Positions 8,658 through 18,590 of a DNA stretch of 64,000 nt are shown one piece after another. The notes beneath the pieces are model-generated. The model was not told the DNA's origin and searched no databases. It was given only the letters and a program-made list of their open reading frames with translations. This DNA is from JAJEFO01 sp965221845 (GTDB taxonomy: Bacteria; Pseudomonadota; Alphaproteobacteria; Rhodobacterales; Rhodobacteraceae). Positions within the stretch are counted from its first letter, which is position 1; each line of letters begins with the position of its first letter. A program made the position numbers and the translations under genes. The stretch lies in the NCBI GenBank assembly GCA_965221845.1, contig OZ244919.1:682001-746000 (forward strand). Reading direction: 5' to 3'.

Positions 8658-9803
8658 TCAGCCGTGTCCGGCTGAAGGCTCCGGGGCGGACGCCTGCGAC
8701 GCGGCCTCGATCTCCGTTGCGCGCCTTTCAACCTGATCGACGATATGGTTGATCATCTCGTCGTTCGACATCTTGTGGGACTGCTTTCCCGCAAGGTAGA
8801 CCATTCCCGATCCGGCGCCGCCTCCCGTGAATCCGACATCCGTCATCAACGCCTCGCCGGGTCCGTTCACGACGCAGCCGATGATCGAGAGGCTGATTGG
8901 CGTCTTCACGTGCTCGAGTCTCTTCTCGAGGGTTTCGACGGTACGGATGACGTCGAAGCCCTGACGCGCGCAGGACGGGCAGGCGATGATGTTGACGCCG
9001 CGATGCCGCAGTCCGAGCGACTTCAGGATCTCGCTTCCGGCCTTCACCTCATCGACGGGATCGGCGCTCAGCGACACCCGGATCGTGTCGCCGATGCCCA
9101 TCCAGAGCAGGTTCCCGAGGCCGATCGCCGACTTGATCGTGCCCGGAACCAGTCCGCCCGCCTCGGTGATTCCGAGATGTATCGGCGCGTCCGTGGCCTC
9201 GGCCAGTCCCTGGTAGGCCGCGGCCGCGAGAAACACGTCAGACGCCTTGCAGCTGATCTTGAATTCAAGAAAGTCGTTTTCTTCAAGAATCCTTATGTGG
9301 TTCAGCCCGCTCTCGACCATCGCCTCGGGACAGGGTTCGGCGTATTTTTCGAGCAGGTGCTTCTCGAGACTGCCCGCGTTCACGCCGATCCGGATCGAGC
9401 AGCCATGCTCCTTGGCGGCGCGGACGACCTCGCGGACACGATCCTCCGAGCCTATGTTGCCCGGATTGATGCGAAGGCATGCCGCCCCGGCCTCGGCGGC
9501 CTCGATGGCCCGCTTGTAGTGAAAGTGGATGTCGGCCACGATGGGGACCGGGCTCTCCGCGACAATCTCCGCCAGTGCCCGGGAACTCGGCCTGTCCGGG
9601 ACCGAGACGCGCACGATGTCAGCCCCTGCCTCTGCAACGGCATGTATCTGGGCAACGGTCGCGGCGACATCCGTCGTGACGGTGTTTGTCATCGTCTGAA
9701 CGGTGATCGGCGCATCCCCCCCCACCGGAACGGGACCCACATGGATCTGCCGCGATTTCCGGCGATGGATGCTGCGCCAAGGACGAACGCTGTTCACCGA
9801 CAT
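8658..9803 (-). CDS. ispG: 4-hydroxy-3-methylbut-2-enyl diphosphate synthase (flavodoxin)
   Basis: 381 residues, the usual length for one-domain bacterial IspG (GcpE). The TIM-barrel N-terminus has VQTMTNTVTTD and ADIVRVSVPD. The C-terminal iron-sulfur domain carries the cluster cysteines in ACPSCAR and GCVVNGPGEA. The enzyme reduces MEcPP to HMBPP, the penultimate step of the MEP isoprenoid pathway, using a [4Fe-4S] cluster. It lies 52 bp downstream of the RodZ-like gene on the same strand and is likely cotranscribed with it. Confidence 0.97.
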   Translation of the reverse strand: MSVNSVRPWRSIHRRKSRQIHVGPVPVGGDAPITVQTMTNTVTTDVAATVAQIHAVAEAGADIVRVSVPDRPSSRALAEIVAESPVPIVADIHFHYKRAIEAAEAGAACLRINPGNIGSEDRVREVVRAAKEHGCSIRIGVNAGSLEKHLLEKYAEPCPEAMVESGLNHIRILEENDFLEFKISCKASDVFLAAAAYQGLAEATDAPIHLGITEAGGLVPGTIKSAIGLGNLLWMGIGDTIRVSLSADPVDEVKAGSEILKSLGLRHRGVNIIACPSCARQGFDVIRTVETLEKRLEHVKTPISLSIIGCVVNGPGEALMTDVGFTGGGAGSGMVYLAGKQSHKMSNDEMINHIVDQVERRATEIEAASQASAPEPSAGHG

Positions 9804-9855
9804 GTCAGAAAGTCCCCCAGATGCGCGCGCAGGGCCACGGAGACGCCAATGGCCA

Positions 9856-11142
9856 TCATTCGCCGCCCGCCGCCTCGGCCAGCGGGCTCAGGCGGGCAAG
9901 TTCCGAGTCCGCCGCGACGTTCGCCGCGGCATAGGTCTCGACAAGAGCTTCGGGGGAAAGCGCCACGTCGCTCACAACGGATGGCCCGTTGCCGGCGGGG
10001 CCGTAAATCTGTCCGTTCACCACGAAGTAGAGCGAGCTGGCATTGCCTGCACGCAGGCGCGCAGGCTCTTCCGTGAGAGGAACGTCAAACCTCTCGCCGG
10101 CATCAAGGATCTTCTCGAGCACCACCGTGCCGTCCGGCCCCCGCACGCGCACCCAGCAGGGGCGCGCCGCCAGAAGCTCGACGGACGGCTGGACCGGCTC
10201 GATTGCCAGGCCAGGCGGACTGACTGCCGGAGCCGGCGGAAAGCGGGCTGCCGGGTCGGCCCGCGACAGGTCCCCTGCAGCATCCGGGCCCGAGACTGAC
10301 GCACGGCCTTCCAGCGTCGAGACATCGAAAGCGCCTCGCCTGCCCGAATCCGGAGCCAGTGCCCCGAACCTGTCTGGATCGATCGCGGCGATCGGGCCGT
10401 CGCGCGCGACGATCACGGGGGCGTCCGCCATTTCCGGCCGGGAAAGCCCGGCAATCCTGCCGGGGATGGTGGCGGCCGAAATGCCTCCTTGCTCCTCCAC
10501 GTCCCTGACCAGCGGAAACGCGGAATTGACCGGATCAATGTCAACGGTGACCTGGGGCACCTGTTCCACTGGCGAAAGACGCACCTTCTGGACCTCCTGC
10601 AAGACGGTCCAGCCACCGTAGCCGATCCCGACGAGAAGAGCAAACAACGTGACAATCGACCCCAGGGCCCTCGGCTCAAAGTCCGGCAACGAGCGTTCCC
10701 GGCCCGCAAAGTATCCGAAATGGCGGCTCGCGCCCGGATGCGCGGCGCGCGGCGGCGCGGACAGGACCCCCAGCCTGTCCTCCCGCGCGACATGCCTTGC
10801 GCTGGGCCGAATCTGCGCCTGCCGGCCAGTCGGGACGGAAAACCCGCTTTCCCGGCAGAAGGTCTTGAAAGCCCATTCCGGATCAATGCCGAGATAGCCT
10901 GCATACGAGCGGACATACCCCGCCACGAAGCCCTGCACTTCGAACGCCGAGACGTCCACGGCCTCTATCGCGGAAATGTACTTTGCGTTGATCCTGATCT
11001 CGTTCTGAACGTCCAGCAGCGACTTCCCCTTGGTCGCTCTCTCGCCTCGCAAGACATCTCCCAAGCACATTTCGAAGTCGTCGAAGCCCTTGAGCTTCGA
11101 CGGGGCCGCAGCGTCGACTGATGTCTGCATCTCCGCTATCAT
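9856..11142 (-). CDS. RodZ-like protein: cytoplasmic HTH, one membrane helix, DUF4115
   Basis: 428 residues from the ATG at 11142. The frame runs further upstream but that part is an unstructured Arg/Ala leader. Residues 20-100 form an HTH_25/XRE-like domain (GDVLRGERATKGKSLLDV, then INAKYISAIE), as in RodZ. One transmembrane helix lies at about 160-181. A Pro/Ala-rich periplasmic linker follows and a C-terminal DUF4115-type beta domain (PCWVRVRGPDG, GERFDVPL). RodZ links MreB filaments to the elongasome and cell shape. An equivalent gene upstream of ispG fits alphaproteobacterial gene order. The start is less certain than the assignment. Confidence 0.8.
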   Translation of the reverse strand: MIAEMQTSVDAAAPSKLKGFDDFEMCLGDVLRGERATKGKSLLDVQNEIRINAKYISAIEAVDVSAFEVQGFVAGYVRSYAGYLGIDPEWAFKTFCRESGFSVPTGRQAQIRPSARHVAREDRLGVLSAPPRAAHPGASRHFGYFAGRERSLPDFEPRALGSIVTLFALLVGIGYGGWTVLQEVQKVRLSPVEQVPQVTVDIDPVNSAFPLVRDVEEQGGISAATIPGRIAGLSRPEMADAPVIVARDGPIAAIDPDRFGALAPDSGRRGAFDVSTLEGRASVSGPDAAGDLSRADPAARFPPAPAVSPPGLAIEPVQPSVELLAARPCWVRVRGPDGTVVLEKILDAGERFDVPLTEEPARLRAGNASSLYFVVNGQIYGPAGNGPSVVSDVALSPEALVETYAAANVAADSELARLSPLAEAAGGE

Positions 11143-11576
11143 GCGCTGTCCGGACGTCCTGTCTTTCCCGGTCATAGCGCAACATGGCGCAGTTGCCAAG
11201 ATCGCGACGTCCGCAAGTGCCGCGCGCGCGATACGGGGCGCCATCCCGCTCCGCATGCCGGGCGGGCAGATCGAGGCGACCGGGTTCGCGGCGAGGATCA
11301 CGGCGGGTCCATCAGCCTGATCGCGCTCCCGCGACGGCGGCCTGCAGATCATGCCGCGCATGCCCTCGAAGCCCGGCCCGGCGTCGCTGGCCGCGTCCTG
11401 CATGGCGGACGACGCCCCGGGCCTCTGCCGGGCTGCGTTCGGGAACAGGCCCCCCAAGCTGCCGAAGGGCTTCCTGCGGCGTCCTCTGCCGTGAGGCGGC
11501 AGGTCCCGGCGGCGGCAGGAGGCCCTGGACGCCGCCGCGGACTCGGCTATCGTGACCGCCAGCGGCAGGAGGCTCC
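11143..11576. other. Divergent intergenic region between RodZ-like gene and dipeptidase
   Basis: 434 bp separating two divergent start codons; it must hold both promoters, but I see no clear -35/-10 pair. Overlapping frames here are low-complexity and unsupported. Confidence 0.5.
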
Positions 11577-12953
11577 ATGACCATCGATGCGGTTCTCGCG
11601 CATGTCGACGACAACCTTGATGCAGCGCTTGAGCGCCTGAAGGGCCTGCTGCGCATCCGGTCAGTGTCAACCGACCCGGCGTTCAGGAAAGACTGCCAGG
11701 CTGCCGCGGACTGGCTGGTCGCGGATCTCGCGTCCCTGGGCGTCGAGGCGGAGGCGCACGCCACGCCCGGCCATCCCATGGTGGTGGGGCACGCGGGCGG
11801 CGGCAGGCCTCACCTGATGTTCTACGGCCACTACGACGTTCAGCCGGCCGACCCGCTGCATCTCTGGCACCGGGACCCGTTCGACCCGGTTGTCGAGGAC
11901 ACGCCGGCAGGCAAGGTCATGCGCGCCCGCGGATCATCCGATGACAAGGGCCAGCTCATGACCTTCGTCGAGGCGTGCCGCGCCTGGAAAGCCGTCACGG
12001 GCGACTGGCCCTGCAGGCTTTCGTTCATCTTCGAGGGGGAGGAGGAATCCGGCTCCGCCTCGCTCGCGCCGTTTCTCCGGGCGCATGCCGCGGAGCTGGG
12101 CAAGCCCGATCTCGCGCTGATCTGTGACACGGGCCTCTTTGACGGCGACACGCCCGCCATCACGACGATGCTGCGCGGCCTGCTCGGCGAGGAGGTCACG
12201 ATCACCGGACCTGACAAGGACCTGCATTCCGGAATGTACGGGGGCGCGGCGATCAATCCGATCCGCGTTCTTGCGCGCGTCGTCGCGTCCCTTCACGACG
12301 AAAGCGGCCGCATCACCGTCCCGGGATTCTACGACGGCGTCGACGAACTTCCCGAAACCGTCAGGAAGCAATGGGAGGCGCTGGGATTTGACGCAAGCGG
12401 CTTCCTGAAGGCCGTGGGCCTTTCGGAACCGGCAGGGGAGTCGGGGCGCAGCGCGCTCGAAATGATCTGGTCCCGGCCCACCTGCGAAGTGAACGGGATC
12501 AGCGGCGGCTACACCGCAGCCGGCTTCAAGACCGTGCTGCCGGCCAAGGCCTCGGCCAAGATCAGCTTCCGGCTGGTCGGCGACCAGGATCCGGCGGCGA
12601 TCAGGCAGAGCTTCCGCGCCATGGTGCGCGACGCCATTCCGCCAGACTGCAGCGTGGAGTTCGCCGGCCATGGCGCGTCCCCCGCCTGGACCATGTCCGC
12701 CGATGACCCTGCCTTCGAGACGGCCCGGCGGGCGCTCTCGGACGAGTGGCCCAACGAAGCCGCCTTCGTCGGCTCGGGAGGGTCGATTCCGATCGCAGGG
12801 CATTTCCGCGAGATCCTGGGCCTTCCATCCATGCTGATCGGATTCGGACTCGAGGACGACCGGATCCACTCGCCAAACGAAAAGTACGATCTTCGCTCCT
12901 TCCACAAGGGCATCAGGAGCTGGGTCAGGGTGCTCGACGCACTGACGCGCTGA
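11577..12953 (+). CDS. M20-family metallodipeptidase
   Basis: 458 residues from the ATG at 11577, which has a strong AGGAGG site. The di-zinc M20 pattern is present: YGHYDVQP near residue 82 (first His/Asp), ARGSSDDKGQ near 120 (bridging Asp), FEGEEESGS near 155 (catalytic Glu and ligand Glu), and a late GGSIPI/SPNEKYD region. Length and motifs fit cytosolic M20/M25/M40 dipeptidases of the DUG1/CNDP type. The dimerisation domain is intact between residues 205 and 330. Its neighbours do not indicate a special role. Confidence 0.92.
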   Translation: MTIDAVLAHVDDNLDAALERLKGLLRIRSVSTDPAFRKDCQAAADWLVADLASLGVEAEAHATPGHPMVVGHAGGGRPHLMFYGHYDVQPADPLHLWHRDPFDPVVEDTPAGKVMRARGSSDDKGQLMTFVEACRAWKAVTGDWPCRLSFIFEGEEESGSASLAPFLRAHAAELGKPDLALICDTGLFDGDTPAITTMLRGLLGEEVTITGPDKDLHSGMYGGAAINPIRVLARVVASLHDESGRITVPGFYDGVDELPETVRKQWEALGFDASGFLKAVGLSEPAGESGRSALEMIWSRPTCEVNGISGGYTAAGFKTVLPAKASAKISFRLVGDQDPAAIRQSFRAMVRDAIPPDCSVEFAGHGASPAWTMSADDPAFETARRALSDEWPNEAAFVGSGGSIPIAGHFREILGLPSMLIGFGLEDDRIHSPNEKYDLRSFHKGIRSWVRVLDALTR

Positions 12954-12978
12954 GACGCCCGGCCGAAGCCGGCTGCAT

Positions 12979-13842
12979 TCATGCGGCGAACGGCAGGAGG
13001 AACCTGCGCAGGGCGTCGGCGGTTTCGCGGGGCGATTCGTCAACGAAGAAGTGCCCGCCCGGCACAAGGCCCACGGCAAGGTTCGAGAGCCGGGGCGCCC
13101 AGACCCGCCTGGCGTCGAAATGCCCTGCCATGACGCCGCGCACACCCCAGAGAGCCAGGGCGGGGCACTCAAGCACCTGCCCCCTGCCCGCCGCATCCAG
13201 TTCCAGGTCCACGCTGACCGCGGCCCTGTAGTCGTTCGTCATGCCGGCGATGACGGCAGGGTCCCGCCATGCCGCGCGGTAGGCGTCGATCCGAGCGAAT
13301 GCCCGCGGCGGCGCCCCGCCCCAGCCGGAAAGGCAGGCTTCGAAGAAGCGGTCGGGGTCGGCCTCGATAATGCGCTCTGGAAAGGGCGCGGGCTGGACGA
13401 GGAAGCTCCAGTGGAAATACGCCCTTGACAGTTCGTGGTTCTATGCCCGGACCAGATCATCGGTCGGCACGATGTCCATGAGCGTCAGGCTGTCCACCCT
13501 GCCGGGCGCGTCAAGCGCCATCCGATAGGCCGCCCGGGCACCCCTGTCATGGCCGATCAGGTGGAATCGTTCATGCCCGAGGGAAGACATGAGCCCGAAC
13601 ATGTCCGCCCCCATCGCGCGAAAGCTGTAATTGGCGAGGTCCGAGGCTGCAGGCGGCTTGTCTGATGCGCCGTACCCTCGAAGATCGGCCATCACGACGC
13701 GAAAGCGTTCCGCCAGCGCGGACGCAATCTCTGCCCACATCGCGCGGGTCTGGGGAAACCCGTGCAGCAGCAGCAACGGGGAACCTGACCCAACCTCGTC
13801 ATAGGCAATCGAGATGCCGCCATCCACGGCCGCCGTCGGCAT
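12979..13842 (-). pseudogene. Alpha/beta hydrolase (haloacetate-dehalogenase-like) with in-frame UAG
   Basis: The frame from the ATG at 13842 (GGGAGGG three bases upstream) encodes an alpha/beta hydrolase: LLLLHGFPQTRAMW oxyanion region, LRGYGASDKP, then the nucleophile elbow LIGHDRGA with Asp as nucleophile. After VPTDDLVRA a TAG at 13441-13443 interrupts it. The same frame continues without any shift as NHELSRAYFHWSFLVQPAPF and so on to the catalytic-His region VPGGHFFVDESP, stopping at 12979. Read through, the protein is 287 residues, normal for the family. A single CAG-to-TAG change would explain it. Confidence 0.8.
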
Positions 13843-13888
13843 GCGCCCTCCCGAAGGCGGGCAAAGCCGCCGAAGACCCAAGGAAGGA

Positions 13889-13965
13889 TGGCGCGGTTGA
13901 CGGGACTCGAACCCGCGACCCCTGGCGTGACAGGCCAGTACTCTAACCGACTGAGCTACAACCGC
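13889..13965 (-). tRNA. tRNA-Asp (GTC)
   Basis: 77-nt cloverleaf on the minus strand. The acceptor GCGGTTG pairs with CAACCGC, followed by discriminator G and an encoded CCA. The anticodon arm is CTGGC-CTGTCAC-GCCAG, giving anticodon GTC, and the T-arm is GCGGG-TTCGAGT-CCCGT. Confidence 0.97.
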
Positions 13966-14144
13966 GCGGTGGCCGTCACTTAGTGCAGCCGGCACGGGCC
14001 GTCAAGAAGATTGCGCGTCCGCTTCAAATGCGGCCGGACGTGTCACGGTCACGGGAAACGGGGACGTCAGCCTGGCCGCGGCCGGACGGCGCGACGGGCC
14101 TTCGCTTGGGACCGCCGGGCTCGATGCCGTTCGCAACTGGAGGA

Positions 14145-14220
<76 letters not shown>

Positions 14221-14400
14221 GTCCGGGCCTCACATAGACGGCTCGAAGGAATGCGGCAAGCGGCCTGCAGGCCCGTCGACTGACAGGCGCCGGGGATGCA
14301 GCGGGGCAAGCCGTGCCGGGATCGGCGCGGCGCGCGGCGAAAGCCGCAGCCCGGCCTGCACCGCAGGCGGCTGCCGCCGCACGCATGGTCCCGGGAAACC

Positions 14401-14475
14401 TGGTGGGTGATGAGAGATTCGAACTCCCGACATCTTCGATGTGAACGAAGCGCTCTGCCACTGAGCTAATCACCC
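14401..14475 (-). tRNA. tRNA-Val (CAC)
   Basis: 75-nt cloverleaf on the minus strand. The acceptor GGGTGAT pairs with ATCACCC, then A and an encoded CCA. The anticodon arm CTTCG-TTCACAT-CGAAG gives CAC. It is clearly paralogous to the TAC gene about 180 bp away, so the pair probably arose by duplication. Confidence 0.97.
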
Positions 14476-14690
14476 GCCGGTCCCGTGGCTTAGCGCCGAG
14501 GCGCCGCTCGCGCAAGCGCAGTCTCGCGGACTGGACGGGAACGCGCGCCGGGGCCATGCGGCCCTGCCACGGCGCTGGCTTGCCGCTGGGCGCTCCCCCG
14601 GGGAACGCCCGGTGGCATGGCTGGCCGCCGCCGGCCGGCCTCAGCGAACCGGCCGGCAGCTCTTCGGCGATCCCGGGCCGGGCAGGCCGT

Positions 14691-15989
14691 TCACCGCCCG
14701 CGGGGCAGGCTGGGCCGGTTCAGCATGGAGCGGCCGGCATACACGGCGGCCTCGCCAAGCATTTCCTCGATACGAATGAGCTGGTTGTACTTCGCCAGGC
14801 GATCCGACCGGGAAAGCGAGCCGGTCTTGATCTGCCCGCAGTTCGTCGCCACGGCAAGGTCGGCGATGGTTGCGTCCTCGGTCTCGCCGGAACGATGCGA
14901 CATGACGGTCGTGAAGCCCGCCCGGTGAGCCATGTCAACGGCCCCGAGCGTCTGGGCGAGCGTGCCGATCTGATTGACCTTGACGAGAAGCGAATTGCCC
15001 GCGCCTTCCCTGATGCCGCGCGCGAGACGTTCCGGATTCGTGACGAAGAGGTCGTCGCCGACAAGCTGCACCTTGCCGCCCAGCGCCTCTGTGAGCGCCT
15101 TCCAGCCGTCCCAGTCGTCCTCGCTGCAACCGTCCTCGATCGAGAACACGGGGTAGTCGGAGACCAGCGCCGCCAGGAACTCGACGTTCTCGTCCGGGCT
15201 CAGGGACTTTCCCTCGCCCTCCATGACATACGCGCCGTCCCTGAAGTACTCGGTGGCGGCGCAGTCAAGAGCCAGCACGATGTCGTCGCCGGGACTGTAG
15301 CCCGCCTTCTCGACGGACTTCATGATGAAATCGAGCGCGTTCCGCACGCTGGAGATGTCCGGCGCGAAGCCGCCCTCATCCCCGATTCCGGTCGAAAGCC
15401 CCGCCGACCGGAGCTGCGCCTTGAGCGTGTGAAAGATCTCGGCTCCGGTGCGGACCGCATCGCGCAGCGAGGCAGCCGAGACCGGCATGATCATGAACTC
15501 CTGGATGTCGATCGGGTTGTCGGCGTGCTCGCCCCCGTTGATGATGTTCATCATCGGAACCGGAAGCACGTGAGCCGCCACGCCGCCCACGTAGCGGAAC
15601 AGCGGCTGGCCGCTGAACCCGGCCGCGGCCTTCGCGACGGCCAGGGACACCCCGAGGATCGCGTTCGCCCCGAGCCGCGCCTTGTTCTCCGTGCCGTCGA
15701 GATCGATCAAGGCCGCGTCGACGCCCATCTGCTCGGTCACGTCCATCCCGACAATCGCCTCGGCGATTTCGGCATTGACGGCCTCGACGGCGTCCAGGAC
15801 CCCCTTGCCAAGATACCTCCCGCCGTCTCCGTCACGCCTTTCAACGGCCTCATGCGCACCCGTGGAGGCGCCTGAAGGGACCGCAGCGCGGCCCCGCGAT
15901 CCATCCTCCAGGACGACGTCGACCTCGATGGTCGGATTGCCACGGCTGTCGAGGATTTCACGGGCGACAATGTCGACGATCGCGCTCAT
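14691..15989 (-). CDS. eno: Enolase (phosphopyruvate hydratase)
   Basis: 432 residues, full length. Typical motifs are seen: SGASTGAHEAVERRD at the substrate-capping loop, GNPTIEVDV, MNIINGGEHADN, GDEGGFAPD, the metal ligands in LALDCAATE, SIEDGCSEDDW and VGDDLFVTN, and the catalytic Lys region LVKVNQIGTLAQT followed by SHRSGETED. It converts 2-phosphoglycerate to phosphoenolpyruvate in glycolysis and is also part of the RNA degradosome in some bacteria. No operon partner is evident; three tRNA genes lie downstream on the same strand. Confidence 0.98.
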   Translation of the reverse strand: MSAIVDIVAREILDSRGNPTIEVDVVLEDGSRGRAAVPSGASTGAHEAVERRDGDGGRYLGKGVLDAVEAVNAEIAEAIVGMDVTEQMGVDAALIDLDGTENKARLGANAILGVSLAVAKAAAGFSGQPLFRYVGGVAAHVLPVPMMNIINGGEHADNPIDIQEFMIMPVSAASLRDAVRTGAEIFHTLKAQLRSAGLSTGIGDEGGFAPDISSVRNALDFIMKSVEKAGYSPGDDIVLALDCAATEYFRDGAYVMEGEGKSLSPDENVEFLAALVSDYPVFSIEDGCSEDDWDGWKALTEALGGKVQLVGDDLFVTNPERLARGIREGAGNSLLVKVNQIGTLAQTLGAVDMAHRAGFTTVMSHRSGETEDATIADLAVATNCGQIKTGSLSRSDRLAKYNQLIRIEEMLGEAAVYAGRSMLNRPSLPRGR

Positions 15990-16321
15990 CCCAAGCTCCC
16001 TTCAAACTGTCGGGGCATCCATAGCAGCCGTTCGCGGCAATTGGAACGCGCAGGCAGGCTCGTCCGCCGGCGCGTTGCTCGGGCAGCCCGTCACGCGGCA
16101 GCCGGCCCAGGCGGGCTGAGCCGCCCGGGCCGGCCGGGAAGCCGCCAGGAGGGAACCTGAACGGTCACCGGATGTACAGACAGACAGCTTCGGGCCATTT
16201 GGGCCTACAGTGACATCTGGCCGACATCAGACGTTCGGGCAGAAAAGTGTCAATCGAACTCCGCCCGATGAATCATGCAAGACATGACCGGCATGCGCCC
16301 ACGGGAATGCGCTATTGCTGT
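15990..16321. other. Intergenic region with no recognised gene
   Basis: 332 bp between enolase and the secreted-protein gene. It must contain the enolase promoter, but no convincing promoter pair, RNA or transposon end is recognised. Base composition becomes less GC-rich toward 16321. Confidence 0.5.
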
Positions 16322-16894
16322 CTATCCGTCGCCGCATTTGCCAATCGCCCCTGATCCCAGGCTTTTGTACCGGTTAACCCGGATGGTGGGGGTGTCGATC
16401 TCGACCCACAATTCATTTCTTCGGCCGTAACCTATCGGCTGCATCGCCTTGAACGTGCCCATGCCTGTAGTCGATGAGCTCGAGGTCCAGTAGACATTCC
16501 CGATATGGTCTTCGCCATCCGCAACGGTGACACCTCGGAATACGTTGGTGGGATTGCCATTGAAGTCCGTGTATCTTCGGCCTGGGTACCCACCGGCGTC
16601 TTTGGCGATGTTCCACGCGTTGATATTTTCTGTTGTCGCTTGGCCCTCGCCGTCGGTGGCACCATACGCGACCGCCGCGACACCAGTCCCATCTGTGTTC
16701 AGGGTGGCAGTGATGCAGACGCGCTGCCCCCAATCCGCTATCGCCTGACTCTCGTTCTTGGCGACGGCGGCGGTGTCAATATTTGTGGAGAAATCAGTCT
16801 GCGCATGTGCCGGGTCCAGCCTCAGTGCGAGTGTCGCGATCAGGAAAGCGGCAGCAAGACCTTTATAAGGGGGGGGGGGGGTCAGTCGGATCAT
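16322..16894 (-). CDS. Secreted protein of unknown function with a C13 tract in its signal peptide (in frame)
   Basis: 190 residues from the ATG at 16894, preceded by AAGGGAG nine bases upstream. The N-terminus reads MIRLTPPPPYKG and then a hydrophobic segment ending DPAHAQ, a signal peptide with an AHA cleavage motif. The four prolines come from a run of 13 cytosines, in frame as sequenced, so the gene is on. The mature protein has two cysteines (RVCITATLN and the C-terminal GKCGDG) and many Gly, Thr and Asn residues; I recognise no family and no similarity to the 3630 protein beyond the leader design. Codon use is less GC-biased than its neighbours, suggesting transfer. A TTGACA at 16990-16995 could be its -35 box. 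Confidence 0.7.
   Translation of the reverse strand: MIRLTPPPPYKGLAAAFLIATLALRLDPAHAQTDFSTNIDTAAVAKNESQAIADWGQRVCITATLNTDGTGVAAVAYGATDGEGQATTENINAWNIAKDAGGYPGRRYTDFNGNPTNVFRGVTVADGEDHIGNVYWTSSSSTTGMGTFKAMQPIGYGRRNELWVEIDTPTIRVNRYKSLGSGAIGKCGDG
16869..16881 (-). repeat. C13 homopolymer tract (G13 on + strand) in signal-peptide codons
   Basis: Thirteen identical bases four codons after the start of the 16894 gene. Loss or gain of one base would end translation early, so the tract could switch the gene. Confidence 0.9.
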
Positions 16895-17012
16895 AGAGTG
16901 GATCTCCCTTGGATTGTGGCCGCCGGGCGCCATGTCCGCTACCCTGCAGCGCTGATCAGTGGACCAAGGGTGGCAGGACCGAGCGATGCTGTCAAGCCGG
17001 CGCGTTACGTGG

Positions 17013-17156
17013 GGGTGTAGCCCAGATTGTTTGATCGAGCCCCAATGGTCCAGCTTGCCCGCTGTTCGAGAATGTCTGACAGCCTTGTTTTCTTGATGGA
17101 ACGATGGTGCAGCAGCGCCAGCGAATCATGGCGGTCAACAAATTTGGGATGCACCC
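17013..17156 (-). mobile_element. MITE with ISKra4-type ends and a perfect 9-bp target duplication
   Basis: 144 bp. The ends are inverted repeats of about 22 bp (GGGTGTAGCCCAGATT at the left; GGGTGCATCCCAAATT as the complement at the right). It is flanked on both sides by GTTACGTGG (17004-17012 and 17157-17165), a 9-bp duplication of the kind also flanking the larger ISKra4-type element at 27564. It has no transposase. Its interior matches the element at 3257-3397. It ends 118 bp upstream of the ATG at 16894. Confidence 0.85.
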
Positions 17157-17157
17157 G

Positions 17158-18590
17158 TTACGTGGGGGCCGGGTAGGAGGGGTCGTTGCCGAGCCCCTCC
17201 CCCCACAGAGCCGGACGTGCCCGCATCAGGGCATCCGGTTCCTCGCATGTCGGGTTCGCCCGGGAAGCGTGGATCGACCGCCTGACCCTGGCTTGCGGCA
17301 GGGGGAATCGGGCCAGGATGGCATTGAACCTCTCCCGGTTGATCGATCCGTTGCGGTGGCGTCGTCCGGGCCAGCGCCGCCGGCTTCCGGGCACGGCTGT
17401 CCGGAAGGCGGAGAGCCGTTTGCCGTTGCCCGTCAGGCCGTAGCAGGCGCAGTGTCCCCGGATCACGCCGGCGAGATGCCGGCATTGATCCCCGAGCGGC
17501 ATGTGCCGATGCTCCCTGCACCGGTTCCACACCGTCTTGACGGCCCGCGCGAGACGCGCCTTGGCGGTGAACCGCCTCACGACCCGGCGTCCCCTCCGTG
17601 ACTTCCCCCAGAGGTGGGTGAAGCCGGGAAAGCCGGACCGGTTCCGCGTGTCATGTCCACCGGCCGTTGGCCGGAAGTCCACGTACCGCGTCCTGGTCGG
17701 GTGGAGCGAAAGCCCGGACCTCGCAAGACGCGCACCCGGCACGGCGAGCACGCGCTCGCCGTCCCTGCGGCTTCGAAAGGCGATGACAAAGTCATCCGCA
17801 TGGCGCACGAGCCGGAAGGCCCCCACTCTGGGTCGCACCGTCTCCATCATCCATCCGTCCAGCACATGGTGCAGGAAAACGTTCGACAGAATCGGTGACA
17901 CTGCCCCGCCCCGGGGCGTTCCGGTGTCCGGGCGCTGAAGGACGCCCGAATCCGGAACCCCCGCCTTCAGCCACCTGTCGATCATGCGGCGTGTCACGCC
18001 GTCCCTGGTCCGCAGGTCGGGAAGGTCCCGGAGGCGTCGGCGGTCGATCCTGTCAGGGCAGGACCCGACGTCGGCGCCGGTCACCCGTCGCAGACCCTCC
18101 ACGGCCAGCCCCTCCCGCAGGTCGCCGGGTGCGTCGCGGGCCGGTCGGCCGGGCCGGAAGCCGTACGGGCAAGGCAGGAAGTCCGCCTCGTGGACCGGCT
18201 CCGGAACCGTCACGATGGCCCGCTGCGCCACCTTGTCTTCCAGTGTGGGAATGCCAAGCGGCCGCTGCCTCCCGTCCCCCTTGGGGATGAAACGGCGGCG
18301 AACCGGGGGCGCGCTGCAGCTGCCGGACCTGATCCGGTCGGGAGGTCCGAAGGCCTGGCCTCAAGGTCCGTCCCGTATTCGGCTGCCGTCACGCCGTCCA
18401 CGCCCGCCGCCCCGTCCCTGCGGGTGAGGTGCCAGGCCATGAGCATCCACTCAAGGTCGATGTGGTGATGCAGTGCGGTGAACACCAGTTCCGGGCAGGC
18501 TCTCGCCCGTTCGGCTGTCCGCTCGTGTTTCGCTGGCACGTTGGCAAGGCTCTGCGTCTTCACGCGTTTCCCTCCTTCGGTTCCGTCCAT
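17158..18590 (-). pseudogene. Group II intron reverse transcriptase/maturase, frameshifted
   Basis: The first part (from about 18590) reads KTQSLANVPAKHERTAE and DGAAGVDGVTAAEY, the start of RT domain 0-1 in maturases of this class. A frame break near 18230 is followed by the main piece to 17158: LPCPYGFRPGR, TPRGGAVSPILSNVFLH and the fingers/palm region. The polymerase box is RHADDF where YADD is expected, so one active-site aromatic is lost. The thumb/X domain continues with FLGFTHLWGKSRRG-like sequence. With a frameshift and an altered active site it is almost certainly inactive. Confidence 0.75.

Noticed and set aside
16505..17020. Plus-strand frame opposite the second secreted protein
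   Set aside because: No ribosome site or family motif, and it crosses the MITE and its target duplication; the minus-strand gene has a signal peptide and a start site.
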